This document shows positions 1 to 6,109 of a DNA stretch of 9,928 nucleotides, one piece after another. The notes under the pieces were generated by a model. That model saw only the letters and a list, made by a program, of their open reading frames with translations. It was not told where the DNA came from and did not search any database. Source of the stretch: Verrucomicrobiota bacterium (GTDB lineage: Bacteria; Verrucomicrobiota; Verrucomicrobiia; Opitutales; Opitutaceae). The stretch covers positions 1-9,928 of the forward strand of contig JAEWBF010000087.1 in the NCBI GenBank assembly GCA_023391285.1, given 5' to 3'. Positions within the stretch are counted from its first letter, which is position 1, and every line of letters begins with the position of its first letter. Both the position numbers and the translations under genes were made by a program.

Positions 1-42
1 GTGCCCTCACCGCGCGTCAACGCTGAAGCGCGGTGAGGGCAC
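1..42 (-). terminator. Perfect 15-bp stem-loop downstream of mlaD, likely terminator
   Basis: Positions 1-15 (GTGCCCTCACCGCGC) are the exact reverse complement of 28-42, with a 12-nt loop. The hairpin begins 27 nt beyond the mlaD stop codon, where the end of the minus-strand operon transcript is expected. Any U-tract would lie before position 1, outside the window, so intrinsic termination cannot be confirmed. A smaller inverted repeat (CTCCA/TGGAG, 48-58) lies between it and the stop codon. It could instead be a dispersed intergenic repeat or an mRNA 3'-end stabiliser. Confidence 0.55.
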
Positions 43-69
43 CGCGCCTCCATTGGAGAGATTCAGGGC

Positions 70-1068
70 CTAGAAGAGGGAGTTGGCGACGATGCCTACG
101 GCGGTGATGGGGCCGGAGTCGCTCATGCCATCGAGGGCGCGGTCGGCTTTCTTGAGCGTCGACTGCGCGCTTTGGAAGAGCTGGTCGTCGTTGATCAACT
201 TGCCGAGGGTGCCTTCGCCTTTGGCGATTTTGTCGGAGACGGCGCGGAAGTTGGCGACGGTGGCTTTGATGTTTTCGCCGGTGCTGTCGTCGTAGATGAG
301 CGCGCCGAGCGTGCCCTGGCCGCTCTTCACCTGGTCGATGATACCCTGGGCGTTGGCCATGAAGTCCTTCGCGCCGGCGGCGGCGTTCTTGATGTCGGTG
401 ACGGTCGTGACGAGTTCGTTGTAGAGTTGGGGATCGTTGACGAGCCGGCCGATCGTGCCTTCGCCGCTGTTCACCTTCGTGGTGATTTCCTGGAGGTTGG
501 TCATCGTGGCGGTGACCTTGTCGTGGTTTTCGGTGACGAGGCGGTCGAGTTTTTGGAAGAGACCGGGCTCGTCGCCATTGCCGCCCATGGCGTTGCCGAA
601 AGCGCCGAGCGCGCCTTCCAGTTTTTGGCCGAGGTCGCCGATGTCGGAGAGGACGCTGTTGAGGTCGGGCGTGGTGCGCGTGCGGATTTCGTCGCCGGGA
701 TTCAAAGCGGGCGCGGAGGCGGAGCCCATGTCGACGCCGATGTAGTTGGTGCCGATGAGGCCGGCCATGGAGATGGCGGCGACGGAATCGGCGGGAATTT
801 TAACGTCGGCGGAGATGCGCAGGATCGCTTCGGCGCGGCGTTGTTCGGTGTTGAGACGCGTGCGTTCGACGACGCCGACTTTGACGCCGGCCATGCGGAC
901 TTCGTCGCCGCTCTTCAACTCCTTGAGGGAGGCGAACGGTGCGACGAGGGTGTAGCCTTCCTCGCGGAAGAGTTTGCCACCGCTGAGGGTCTCAAACGTG
1001 ACCCAGGTGAGAGCGAGGCCGAGGAGGAAGAAGAGGCCGACGCGGGCGGTTTGTTGGGCGTTGTTCAT
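70..1068 (-). CDS. mlaD: MlaD-type MCE-domain lipid transport protein
   Basis: This is a 332-residue substrate-binding component of an Mla-type phospholipid ABC transporter. Family members are anchored in the inner membrane and form hexameric MCE rings that carry lipids across the periplasm. One N-terminal membrane helix (about 9-27) is followed by a single MCE domain (about 37-115, with the DEVRMAGVKVG and GLIGTNYIGV stretches). The remaining 200 or so residues are an extension absent from the roughly 180-residue E. coli MlaD. It carries three copies of a G-[EQ]-G-T-x-G-x-L-[IV]-x-D motif (near 202, 250 and 284) separated by helix-like segments. The gene is last in the operon, 66 nt after mlaF, and that gap holds a heptamer tandem repeat. 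No Shine-Dalgarno site is visible before the ATG. The family is certain; the lipid carried and its direction are not known. Confidence 0.93.
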   Translation of the reverse strand: MNNAQQTARVGLFFLLGLALTWVTFETLSGGKLFREEGYTLVAPFASLKELKSGDEVRMAGVKVGVVERTRLNTEQRRAEAILRISADVKIPADSVAAISMAGLIGTNYIGVDMGSASAPALNPGDEIRTRTTPDLNSVLSDIGDLGQKLEGALGAFGNAMGGNGDEPGLFQKLDRLVTENHDKVTATMTNLQEITTKVNSGEGTIGRLVNDPQLYNELVTTVTDIKNAAAGAKDFMANAQGIIDQVKSGQGTLGALIYDDSTGENIKATVANFRAVSDKIAKGEGTLGKLINDDQLFQSAQSTLKKADRALDGMSDSGPITAVGIVANSLF

Positions 1069-1080
1069 GGTGGGACGGGA

Positions 1081-1110
1081 AGTTGAGAGTTGAGAGATGA
1101 GAGTTGAGAG
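1081..1110. repeat. Tandem AGTTGAG heptamer repeat in the mlaF-mlaD gap
   Basis: Four consecutive heptamers (AGTTGAG, AGTTGAG, AGATGAG, AGTTGAG) plus a trailing AG fill 1081-1110. On the coding strand this reads as CTCAACT units with no G for 30 bases, so the mRNA just upstream of mlaD should be largely unstructured. It ends 12 nt before the mlaD start codon, where a ribosome-binding site would normally be. Whether it helps translation or is simply slippage-prone spacer is unknown. Confidence 0.8.
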
Positions 1111-1134
1111 ACGGATCGGTGCGGGAGGCAGGCG

Positions 1135-1947
1135 TCAGGTTTCCAGTTTCTTGAACCGGGGGTTCTGAATATCGATTTTCGGATTCAGGAAGTCGGCGAT
1201 GCGGGCGTTGGTCGGCTGGCGGAGGCCGGCGGGGGGGCCGAGGTGGATGAGTTCGCCGCCCATGAGGATGCCGACGCGATCGGCGATGTTGAGGGCGAGG
1301 TCGCGATCGTGGGACACGACGATCGAGGTGACGTGATACTCGTCCTTCAACGTCGCGATGATTTCGCTGATCGTGGCGGACATGACGGGGTCGAGCTCGC
1401 TGGTCGGTTCGTCGTAGAGCATGAGCTGCGGCTCCATGACGAGCGCGCGGGCGATGGCGACGCGCTTCTTCATGCCGCCGGAAAGTTCGGACGGAAATTT
1501 CTGCGCGGCGTTTTCGAGGGAAAGGATCTGGAGCGCGCGCATGACCTTTTCGCGGATGCCGCGTTCGTCGGTGATGCGGTGTTCGCGCGGGTAGAGCGCG
1601 AGGTTGTCGTAGACGCTGAGCGAGTTGAAGAGCGCGCCGGCTTGGAAGACGAGCGCCATGCGGATTTGTTCGCGCGTGTGTTCGGAGGTGGCGTCGTGGC
1701 CGTCGACGAGGACGCGTCCGGAGGTGGGCGCTTCGAGTCCGACGATGTGTTTGAGCAGGACGCTCTTGCCGGAGCCGCTGGGGCCCATGAGCACGAAGAT
1801 TTCGCCGGGCTCGACGGAGAAGCTGATGTTTTTCAACACCTGCACGCGGCCGAAGCTTTTCGAGAGATTCTCGACGGTGACGCCGACGGCGGGCGTTTCC
1901 TGCTCGGTGAAAGGATTGCGCGTAGCGCTGGAGGAGCGGTCGGACAT
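1135..1947 (-). CDS. mlaF: MlaF-type ABC transporter ATP-binding protein
   Basis: This is a 270-residue ATPase that powers the Mla-type lipid transporter at the cytoplasmic face of the inner membrane. All ABC motifs are present: Walker A GPSGSGKS (55-62), Q-loop Gln102, signature LSGGM (155-159), Walker B LMLYDEP (175-181) and switch His213. The D-loop reads SELDP, where AGLDP is commoner in the family. About 20 residues before the first strand (MSDRSSSATR...) look like a disordered extension. There is no later ATG before Met54, which lies inside Walker B-strand territory just ahead of Walker A, so this start stands. The start codon lies one base after the mlaE stop (TAA-C-ATG), which suggests translational coupling with the permease. 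Confidence 0.95.
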   Translation of the reverse strand: MSDRSSSATRNPFTEQETPAVGVTVENLSKSFGRVQVLKNISFSVEPGEIFVLMGPSGSGKSVLLKHIVGLEAPTSGRVLVDGHDATSEHTREQIRMALVFQAGALFNSLSVYDNLALYPREHRITDERGIREKVMRALQILSLENAAQKFPSELSGGMKKRVAIARALVMEPQLMLYDEPTSELDPVMSATISEIIATLKDEYHVTSIVVSHDRDLALNIADRVGILMGGELIHLGPPAGLRQPTNARIADFLNPKIDIQNPRFKKLET

Positions 1948-1948
1948 G

Positions 1949-2701
1949 TTACATCAAGGCTTTCGTGACGAAGTAATCGAGCACGAGGATCATGATCAGC
2001 GACGTGACGACGGCGCGCGTGACGGCGGCGCCGATTTCGCGAGGGCCGCCCCGGGTGTTGAGGCCGATGTTGCAGCAGACGAGGACGACGACGAAGCCGA
2101 AGACCTCGGCTTTGATGAGGCCGTTCATGACGTCCTCGAATTCCATGTAGCGACGCAGCGCGGCGAAATAGGCGGGCGGATCGATGGCGATGAAGCTGGT
2201 GTATTTCGCGACGATGGCGCCGCCGAACCAGCCAACGAGGTTGGCGATGATGGCGAGCACGGGCACCATCACGACGGCGGCGGCGAGGCGCGGGAGGACG
2301 AGCATGCGCGCGGGCGGGATGTTCATCGTCACGAGCGCATCAATTTCCTGATACACCTTCATCGAGGCGAGTTCGGCGGCGATGGCGGAACCGACGCGGC
2401 CGGCGAGGAGGATGGCGACCATGACGGGGCCGAGTTCGCGGGCCATCGAGAGGCCGACGAGGGAGCCGATGAGTTGTTTGGCGCCGAAGTTCTGCATCGC
2501 GTAACCGGCCTGGAGCGCGAGCACGCTGCCGATGAAGAAGCTGAGGATCGCGACGATGGGGAGCGTCGTGTATCCAATCATGAAGCACTGCTCGACGAAG
2601 CGCGCGCGTTGTCGCGGGAGCGTGCCGATGTAGGAGGCGCTTCGCGCGAGAAGCATAACGGTGCTGCCGATGCCTTCGAGGATGGCGTTGAGTTGTTTCA
2701 T
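1949..2701 (-). CDS. mlaE: MlaE-type ABC transporter permease
   Basis: This is a 250-residue integral membrane permease that dimerises and pairs with the MlaF ATPase and MlaD ring. The diagnostic MlaE stretch is intact: ARELGPVMVAILLAGRVGSA followed by IAAELASMKVYQEIDAL (about 88-123). Hydrophobic segments lie near 43-65, 91-110, 140-165, 198-214 and 230-246, and the length matches the family. An N-terminal amphipathic helix (about 1-25) is also typical. The gene starts one base after the stop codon of the upstream repeat-protein gene (TGA-C-ATG) and ends one base before mlaF, so all three are probably translated from one mRNA. No genes for MlaB, MlaC or MlaA lie nearby. Confidence 0.95.
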   Translation of the reverse strand: MKQLNAILEGIGSTVMLLARSASYIGTLPRQRARFVEQCFMIGYTTLPIVAILSFFIGSVLALQAGYAMQNFGAKQLIGSLVGLSMARELGPVMVAILLAGRVGSAIAAELASMKVYQEIDALVTMNIPPARMLVLPRLAAAVVMVPVLAIIANLVGWFGGAIVAKYTSFIAIDPPAYFAALRRYMEFEDVMNGLIKAEVFGFVVVLVCCNIGLNTRGGPREIGAAVTRAVVTSLIMILVLDYFVTKALM

Positions 2702-2702
2702 G

Positions 2703-4196
2703 TCAGCGCGACGCGTCGCGGAGCTTGTTCTCTTTGGAAGGGAAATCGAACCAGAAGAACCGCCAACGATGGTTCTCGGTGCTGCGGCGCCAGCCGAAAA
2801 GCCCGCGGCCGATGGCGACGCGCTTTTCGCCGTCGCGTTCGCGCACGCTGTAGAGCGGGCCGAGGTGGAATTCGCGTTCGGCGGGGGCGGTGCGCGAGGT
2901 GATCAGGCCCCAGAAGAACTCCTGGCGCTCGGTGCCTGGGGCGCGTTGATCGAAGCGGTAGATCGAGAAGAGCGGAGACCAGGAGGTGCGGATGCGTTCG
3001 TTGTCGGGGAAGAAGACCTCGAGTGGGCTGGGGAATTGGAACTGTTGGCGGCCGGCGCCGTTGTCCCATTTGCTGTAGAGCGGCCAGACGTGGGTTTTTT
3101 CGGCGGCGGGGAGATTGGGATTGGTGGCGCTGCGCTGCTCGGTGGAACGGTAGAGAAAGTAGAAGAGCTGGCGTTGTGAGTGATCGAGGCCGGCGTCGGT
3201 CCATTCCTTGCGGCGATAGATGGGCCACATGATCCAGCGCTTGTCGGTGCCCTTGACGTTGGAGTGGGTGTAGAACGGGCCGAAACGGTTGACGGTGCGA
3301 TCGTCGCCGCGGCCTTGAACGAGAAAGGGCCAGAAGTAGCGGGTTTCGTGATAGCGATTGGGTTCGGTGCGATCGGTGTATCCAAAAAACGGCCACAGGT
3401 AGCTTTTGTTGACGAGGCCGGGCGCGGTTTCGCTGGTGTAGAAAGGAAGGATGCCGACTTCACGGCGGGGCGCGGTGCCGGCGGGCGCCTCTTCGGGGGC
3501 GGCGAGGGTGTTGTTCCAGGCGAGCGGCCAGAGGTAGAAACGGCGGTCGAAGACGCCGGGTTTTTGGAGGCGGCCGAAGAGCGGCCAGACGGCGAAACCT
3601 TCCTCGGTGCCGCGGGTGGTTTTGATGAACGGCCACGGCGTGCTGGTGGCGACAGCGCCTTTTTTCTCGGTGCGCGAGTAGAAGGGAAAAAGGGTGAAGG
3701 AGATGCGGTCGTAGCCGAGGCGGTTCTTGATGGTGCCGCCGAACGGGAAGAAGGCGCGGTAGGAGGTTTCGGGATCGCGGGTGTCGCGGGAAAACCAGAA
3801 CGGCCAGACGTCGAACGTGTCGTAGCGCATCGCCTCCGGAAGTTCGGCGGCGCGCTCGGGTTGGTCACCGGAGCGGTTGATAAGTTGAAGGACGCTCCAG
3901 CGGTAAGTCTCGTCGTCGGCGCGGTAGACAAAAACTGGATACAGGAAATTGGTTTCGCTGACTTCGCCGGCCGGAGTTTTCCATTGCGCGAAGAAAGGAC
4001 GAAAGCCGGAGACGGTGCGCACGCCGTCGGAGGCGGGCTTGCGGAAGATGAGCGGGCCGGCGGCTTCGGAAGAGACGACGTTGCCGCGGTCGTCGAGTTG
4101 GCGAACACGAATCGGCCAGAGGTTGTCCTCCGCGGCCGCGGCGGTGCTCCCGGCGAAGGCCAGGGCGCTGACGAGGAGGAAGCGGAGGTGATTCAT
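2703..4196 (-). CDS. Exported W-P-aromatic repeat protein, unknown function, first gene of the Mla-type operon
   Basis: I do not recognise a named family for this 497-residue protein. The chosen start gives a clear signal peptide (MNHLRFLLVSALAFAGSTAAAA, cleavage probably before Glu-Asp). A start 19 codons further up would bury it behind a charged leader. There is no lipobox cysteine. The mature protein holds about 15 short motifs of the form [LVFM]-W-P-[FLI]-[FYW] or close variants. Examples are VWPFWF, LFPFYS, VWPLFG, LWPFFG, FWPFLV, FGPFYT, MWPIYR and VWPLYS, spaced roughly 15-50 residues apart. Aromatic and charged residues alternate, as expected for a beta-strand repeat fold such as a barrel, propeller or solenoid. 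It ends one base before mlaE, so a periplasmic or outer-membrane role with the lipid transporter is inferred. The C-terminus (KENKLRDASR) lacks the terminal aromatic residue usual in outer-membrane barrels. Confidence 0.85.
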   Translation of the reverse strand: MNHLRFLLVSALAFAGSTAAAAEDNLWPIRVRQLDDRGNVVSSEAAGPLIFRKPASDGVRTVSGFRPFFAQWKTPAGEVSETNFLYPVFVYRADDETYRWSVLQLINRSGDQPERAAELPEAMRYDTFDVWPFWFSRDTRDPETSYRAFFPFGGTIKNRLGYDRISFTLFPFYSRTEKKGAVATSTPWPFIKTTRGTEEGFAVWPLFGRLQKPGVFDRRFYLWPLAWNNTLAAPEEAPAGTAPRREVGILPFYTSETAPGLVNKSYLWPFFGYTDRTEPNRYHETRYFWPFLVQGRGDDRTVNRFGPFYTHSNVKGTDKRWIMWPIYRRKEWTDAGLDHSQRQLFYFLYRSTEQRSATNPNLPAAEKTHVWPLYSKWDNGAGRQQFQFPSPLEVFFPDNERIRTSWSPLFSIYRFDQRAPGTERQEFFWGLITSRTAPAEREFHLGPLYSVRERDGEKRVAIGRGLFGWRRSTENHRWRFFWFDFPSKENKLRDASR

Positions 4197-4477
4197 GTGT
4201 AGTGACGGCGAGCGGGCATGCGGACACCCGTCGGCTCGGTGGAGAGTCGGCAACCACCGGGCGTTTCGACGTTAAGGGTCGATTGGTATGAGTTTTCGGA
4301 GGGGGCGCAAACGCTATGTGAACCGGATGTGCGGGGCGGGGTTCCGCCGGATGGGGCGGGGAGTGAAACAAGGGGTGAACGGCGGATCGAGGGCGTGCGC
4401 GGGCGGGTGAAGGCGGGATCGGTGCTGGCGTCGGGGCATAAAGCCACTCCCTCAGCGGGTTCACGTTCACCGTGCGG
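4197..4477. other. 281-bp gap upstream of the Mla-type operon; probable operon promoter region
   Basis: The minus-strand operon promoter should lie here, together with the 3' end of the hydrolase transcript. A relatively AT-rich patch occurs at about 4264-4300. On the minus strand a weak promoter-like pair can be drawn: TTGCGC (4310-4305), then TACCAA (4288-4283) after a 16-nt spacer. It matches the -10 consensus poorly. A short inverted repeat (TCGAC 4266-4270 / GTCGA 4278-4282) overlaps this patch and could be an operator. A small GC hairpin (GGCGG 4335-4339 / CCGCC 4344-4348) and a GTTCAC doublet near the hydrolase stop are also visible. No Shine-Dalgarno site precedes the ATG at 4196. I see no convincing gene here. 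Confidence 0.3.
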
Positions 4478-5437
4478 TCAGACGACGAGGGATTCGCCGG
4501 CTTCGAGGGTGCGAAAGGTTTGCGGCGGGATAGAGGAGGCGGTGCGGGCGGCGGCGAGGGCGTGGAGCGGTTCGTCGCGGCCTTCGTCGGTGAGCTGCCA
4601 CGTGCCCCAGTGCATGCCGATGGAGTGGCGGGCGGCGATATCGCGGTGGATTTGGACGGCTTCGGCGGGGTTGCAATGTTGTGCGGACATGAACCAGCGG
4701 GGCTCGTAGGCGCCGATGGGGATGAGCGCGACGTCGGGCGGGCCGAGGCGGCGGCGGATGTCGTGGAAAAGCGTGGGGTCGTAACCGGTGTCGCCGGCGA
4801 ACCACCACGTGCGTGAGGCGACGCGGACGAAGAACCCGCCCCAGAGACGGGCGTTGCGGGTGCCGGAGAGGCGGTTGCTCCAATGGCGGGCGGGAGTGAG
4901 CGTGACGGTGATATCGGCGTGACGCTCGGGAGCGTGGGATTGCCACCAGTCGAGTTCGATGAGGCGGCGAAGGCCGGCGCGGCGGACGAGGGGAGCGTTG
5001 GCGAGCGGGGTGATGACGAGCGGATCGTGGGCGCGGGCGAGGGCGCGGAGCGTGGGCAAGTCGCAGTGATCGTAGTGATCGTGGCTGAGGAGGATGATGT
5101 CGACTCGCGGGAGCTCGGAGAGGGGCAGGCCCGGTGGTTGGACGCGGCGCGGGCCGAAGCGGTTGAACGGTCCGCAGATGTCGCCGAAATGCGGGTCGGT
5201 CAGGAACGTGGCGCGGGTGGTTCGAATGAGGAACGTGGCGTGGCCGATGGCGGTGAGAACGCAGTCGTCGTTCTGCGGCTGGGGTGGCGGAGGTTGTGGG
5301 GTGAGGGGAACGTGCGCGGGCCAAGGCGTTGGCCGGCTGGTGCGGCGCCAGCGGAGCACGTCGTGCCACGTGCGATTTTCGTGCTGAGGGTTGAAGAAGG
5401 TTTTCCCGTTGAAGTGGTCGGAGGGCGGGAATGACAT
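4478..5437 (-). CDS. MBL-fold metal-dependent hydrolase, UlaG/NAPE-PLD-like
   Basis: This is a 319-residue metallo-beta-lactamase-fold hydrolase. The metal-binding motif SHDHYDH (H119, H121, D123, H124) is complete, as are the later ligands H185 (TPARHWSNR), D216 (WFAGDTGYD) and H276 (MHWGTWQLTDE). The segment NPAEAVQIHRDIAARHSIGM and the HWGT ending match the family that includes NAPE-hydrolysing phospholipase D and related bacterial phosphodiesterases. The N-terminus (HFNGKTFFNP) also fits that group. The ATG at 5437 is preferred; upstream in-frame starts (5524, 5497, 5488) would overlap or reach the rsmD start and add a low-complexity leader. There is no signal peptide, so it is probably cytoplasmic. 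It is divergent from rsmD with 52 bp between them. The substrate is unknown; a phospholipid is possible, but the fold accepts many esters. Confidence 0.9.
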   Translation of the reverse strand: MSFPPSDHFNGKTFFNPQHENRTWHDVLRWRRTSRPTPWPAHVPLTPQPPPPQPQNDDCVLTAIGHATFLIRTTRATFLTDPHFGDICGPFNRFGPRRVQPPGLPLSELPRVDIILLSHDHYDHCDLPTLRALARAHDPLVITPLANAPLVRRAGLRRLIELDWWQSHAPERHADITVTLTPARHWSNRLSGTRNARLWGGFFVRVASRTWWFAGDTGYDPTLFHDIRRRLGPPDVALIPIGAYEPRWFMSAQHCNPAEAVQIHRDIAARHSIGMHWGTWQLTDEGRDEPLHALAAARTASSIPPQTFRTLEAGESLVV

Positions 5438-5499
5438 CGCGGGAGATGAAACGAGCGAGTTCGGTCCGGCAACTGGTCGCGGAGGCATTATGCGCATAA
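5438..5499. promoter_or_regulatory. Divergent hydrolase/rsmD intergenic region with palindrome over the rsmD start
   Basis: Only 52 bp separate the two divergent start codons, so both promoters must be packed into or beyond this stretch. I see no convincing -35/-10 pair for either gene. The perfect palindrome TTATGCGCATAA (5488-5499) covers the rsmD ATG and places an ATG on each strand (5490 plus, 5497 minus). GGAGG (5481-5485) just before it serves rsmD. The palindrome may be an operator or a coincidence of the conserved Met-Arg-Ile codons. Confidence 0.4.
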
Positions 5500-6062
5500 G
5501 CGGGGGCGGAGCGCGGGGAATCACGCTGACGGTGCCGCGGGGCGACGCGGTGCGGCCGGCGACGGATGGAATGCGTCAGGCGGTGTTTTCGAGTTTGGGG
5601 GCGCGGGTGAGTGGCGCGCGGTTTTTGGATCTGTTTGCCGGGAGCGGGGCGTATGGGCTCGAGGCGGTGAGTCGCGGCGGGAGCGGCGGGGTTTTTGTGG
5701 AGAAAAACGCGAAAGCGGCGGCGTGTGTGCGGCAGAATATTGCGGCGGTGTGCAAGAGTCTGCGGCGTGAGCCGGCGGGATTGGACGTGTTGCAGATGGA
5801 CGCGTTGAACGTGCCGCTGGGAGCGAGTGGGGCGGTGCCGGATCTGGTGTTTGTCGATCCGCCTTACGAGGTGATTACGGAAATCGTGGAGCCGTTGTTT
5901 GCGCGGTTGAGCGAGGTGTTGGCGGCGAAGGCGGAGGCGCTGGTGGTGTTTGAAGCGCCAGGGGAGATCGAAATCGCGCCGAGGGGGTGGGAGTGTTTGA
6001 AGCGGTTGGGAAAGGGCGCGCGGCAACCGACGGTGAGCTTTTTCCGGCAGGTGGTGGGGTAG
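5490..6062 (+). CDS. rsmD: 16S rRNA (guanine(966)-N(2))-methyltransferase RsmD
   Basis: This 190-residue SAM-dependent enzyme methylates N2 of G966 in 16S rRNA during 30S assembly. The N-terminus MRISGGGARGITLTVP matches the family start (MRIIxGxxRGRxLxVP), which fixes the ATG at 5490. The block RPATDGMRQAVFSSL (22-36), the SAM-binding motif FLDLFAGSGAYGLEAVSRGG (45-64) and the catalytic DPPY (123-126) are all present. GGAGG at 5481-5485 stands 4 nt ahead of the start, the clearest Shine-Dalgarno site in the window. The start codon lies inside a perfect 12-bp palindrome. The gene converges on rsmE, with a hairpin in the 47-bp gap between them. Length and motifs are normal for the family. Confidence 0.95.
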   Translation: MRISGGGARGITLTVPRGDAVRPATDGMRQAVFSSLGARVSGARFLDLFAGSGAYGLEAVSRGGSGGVFVEKNAKAAACVRQNIAAVCKSLRREPAGLDVLQMDALNVPLGASGAVPDLVFVDPPYEVITEIVEPLFARLSEVLAAKAEALVVFEAPGEIEIAPRGWECLKRLGKGARQPTVSFFRQVVG

Positions 6063-6087
6063 CCCGGGGAGTGGGCGAACGCGGAGC

Positions 6088-6109
6088 GGCGGGGTCGGGA
6101 GACTCCGCC
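6088..6109. terminator. Hairpin between convergent rsmD and rsmE, likely bidirectional terminator
   Basis: GGCGGGGTC (6088-6096) pairs with GACTCCGCC (6101-6109) around a GGGA tetraloop, giving nine pairs of which one is G-U. It starts 26 nt after the rsmD stop and abuts the rsmE stop codon (6110-6112). This suits a shared terminator for two convergent genes. No T-tract follows on either strand, so the mechanism is uncertain, and it may belong to a dispersed repeat family. Confidence 0.45.

Noticed and set aside
1625..2902. 425-codon plus-strand open frame opposite mlaF and mlaE
   Set aside because: It is antisense to two intact Mla genes and yields Asp/Glu/Gly/Ala-rich sequence with no domain.
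2903..4108. 401-codon minus-strand frame overlapping the W-P repeat gene
   Set aside because: It is a Ser/Pro/Ala-rich frame-shifted shadow. The frame at 2703-4196 has the signal peptide and regular motifs.
4193..4447. 84-codon minus-strand open frame in the operon upstream gap
   Set aside because: It has no recognisable motif and biased Pro/Ser/Arg content, and it overlaps the start of the downstream gene. It is best explained by GC-rich non-coding DNA.
5438..5524. Longer form of the MBL-fold hydrolase starting upstream of 5437
   Set aside because: The added Pro-rich leader is not family-like and would run into the rsmD coding region.
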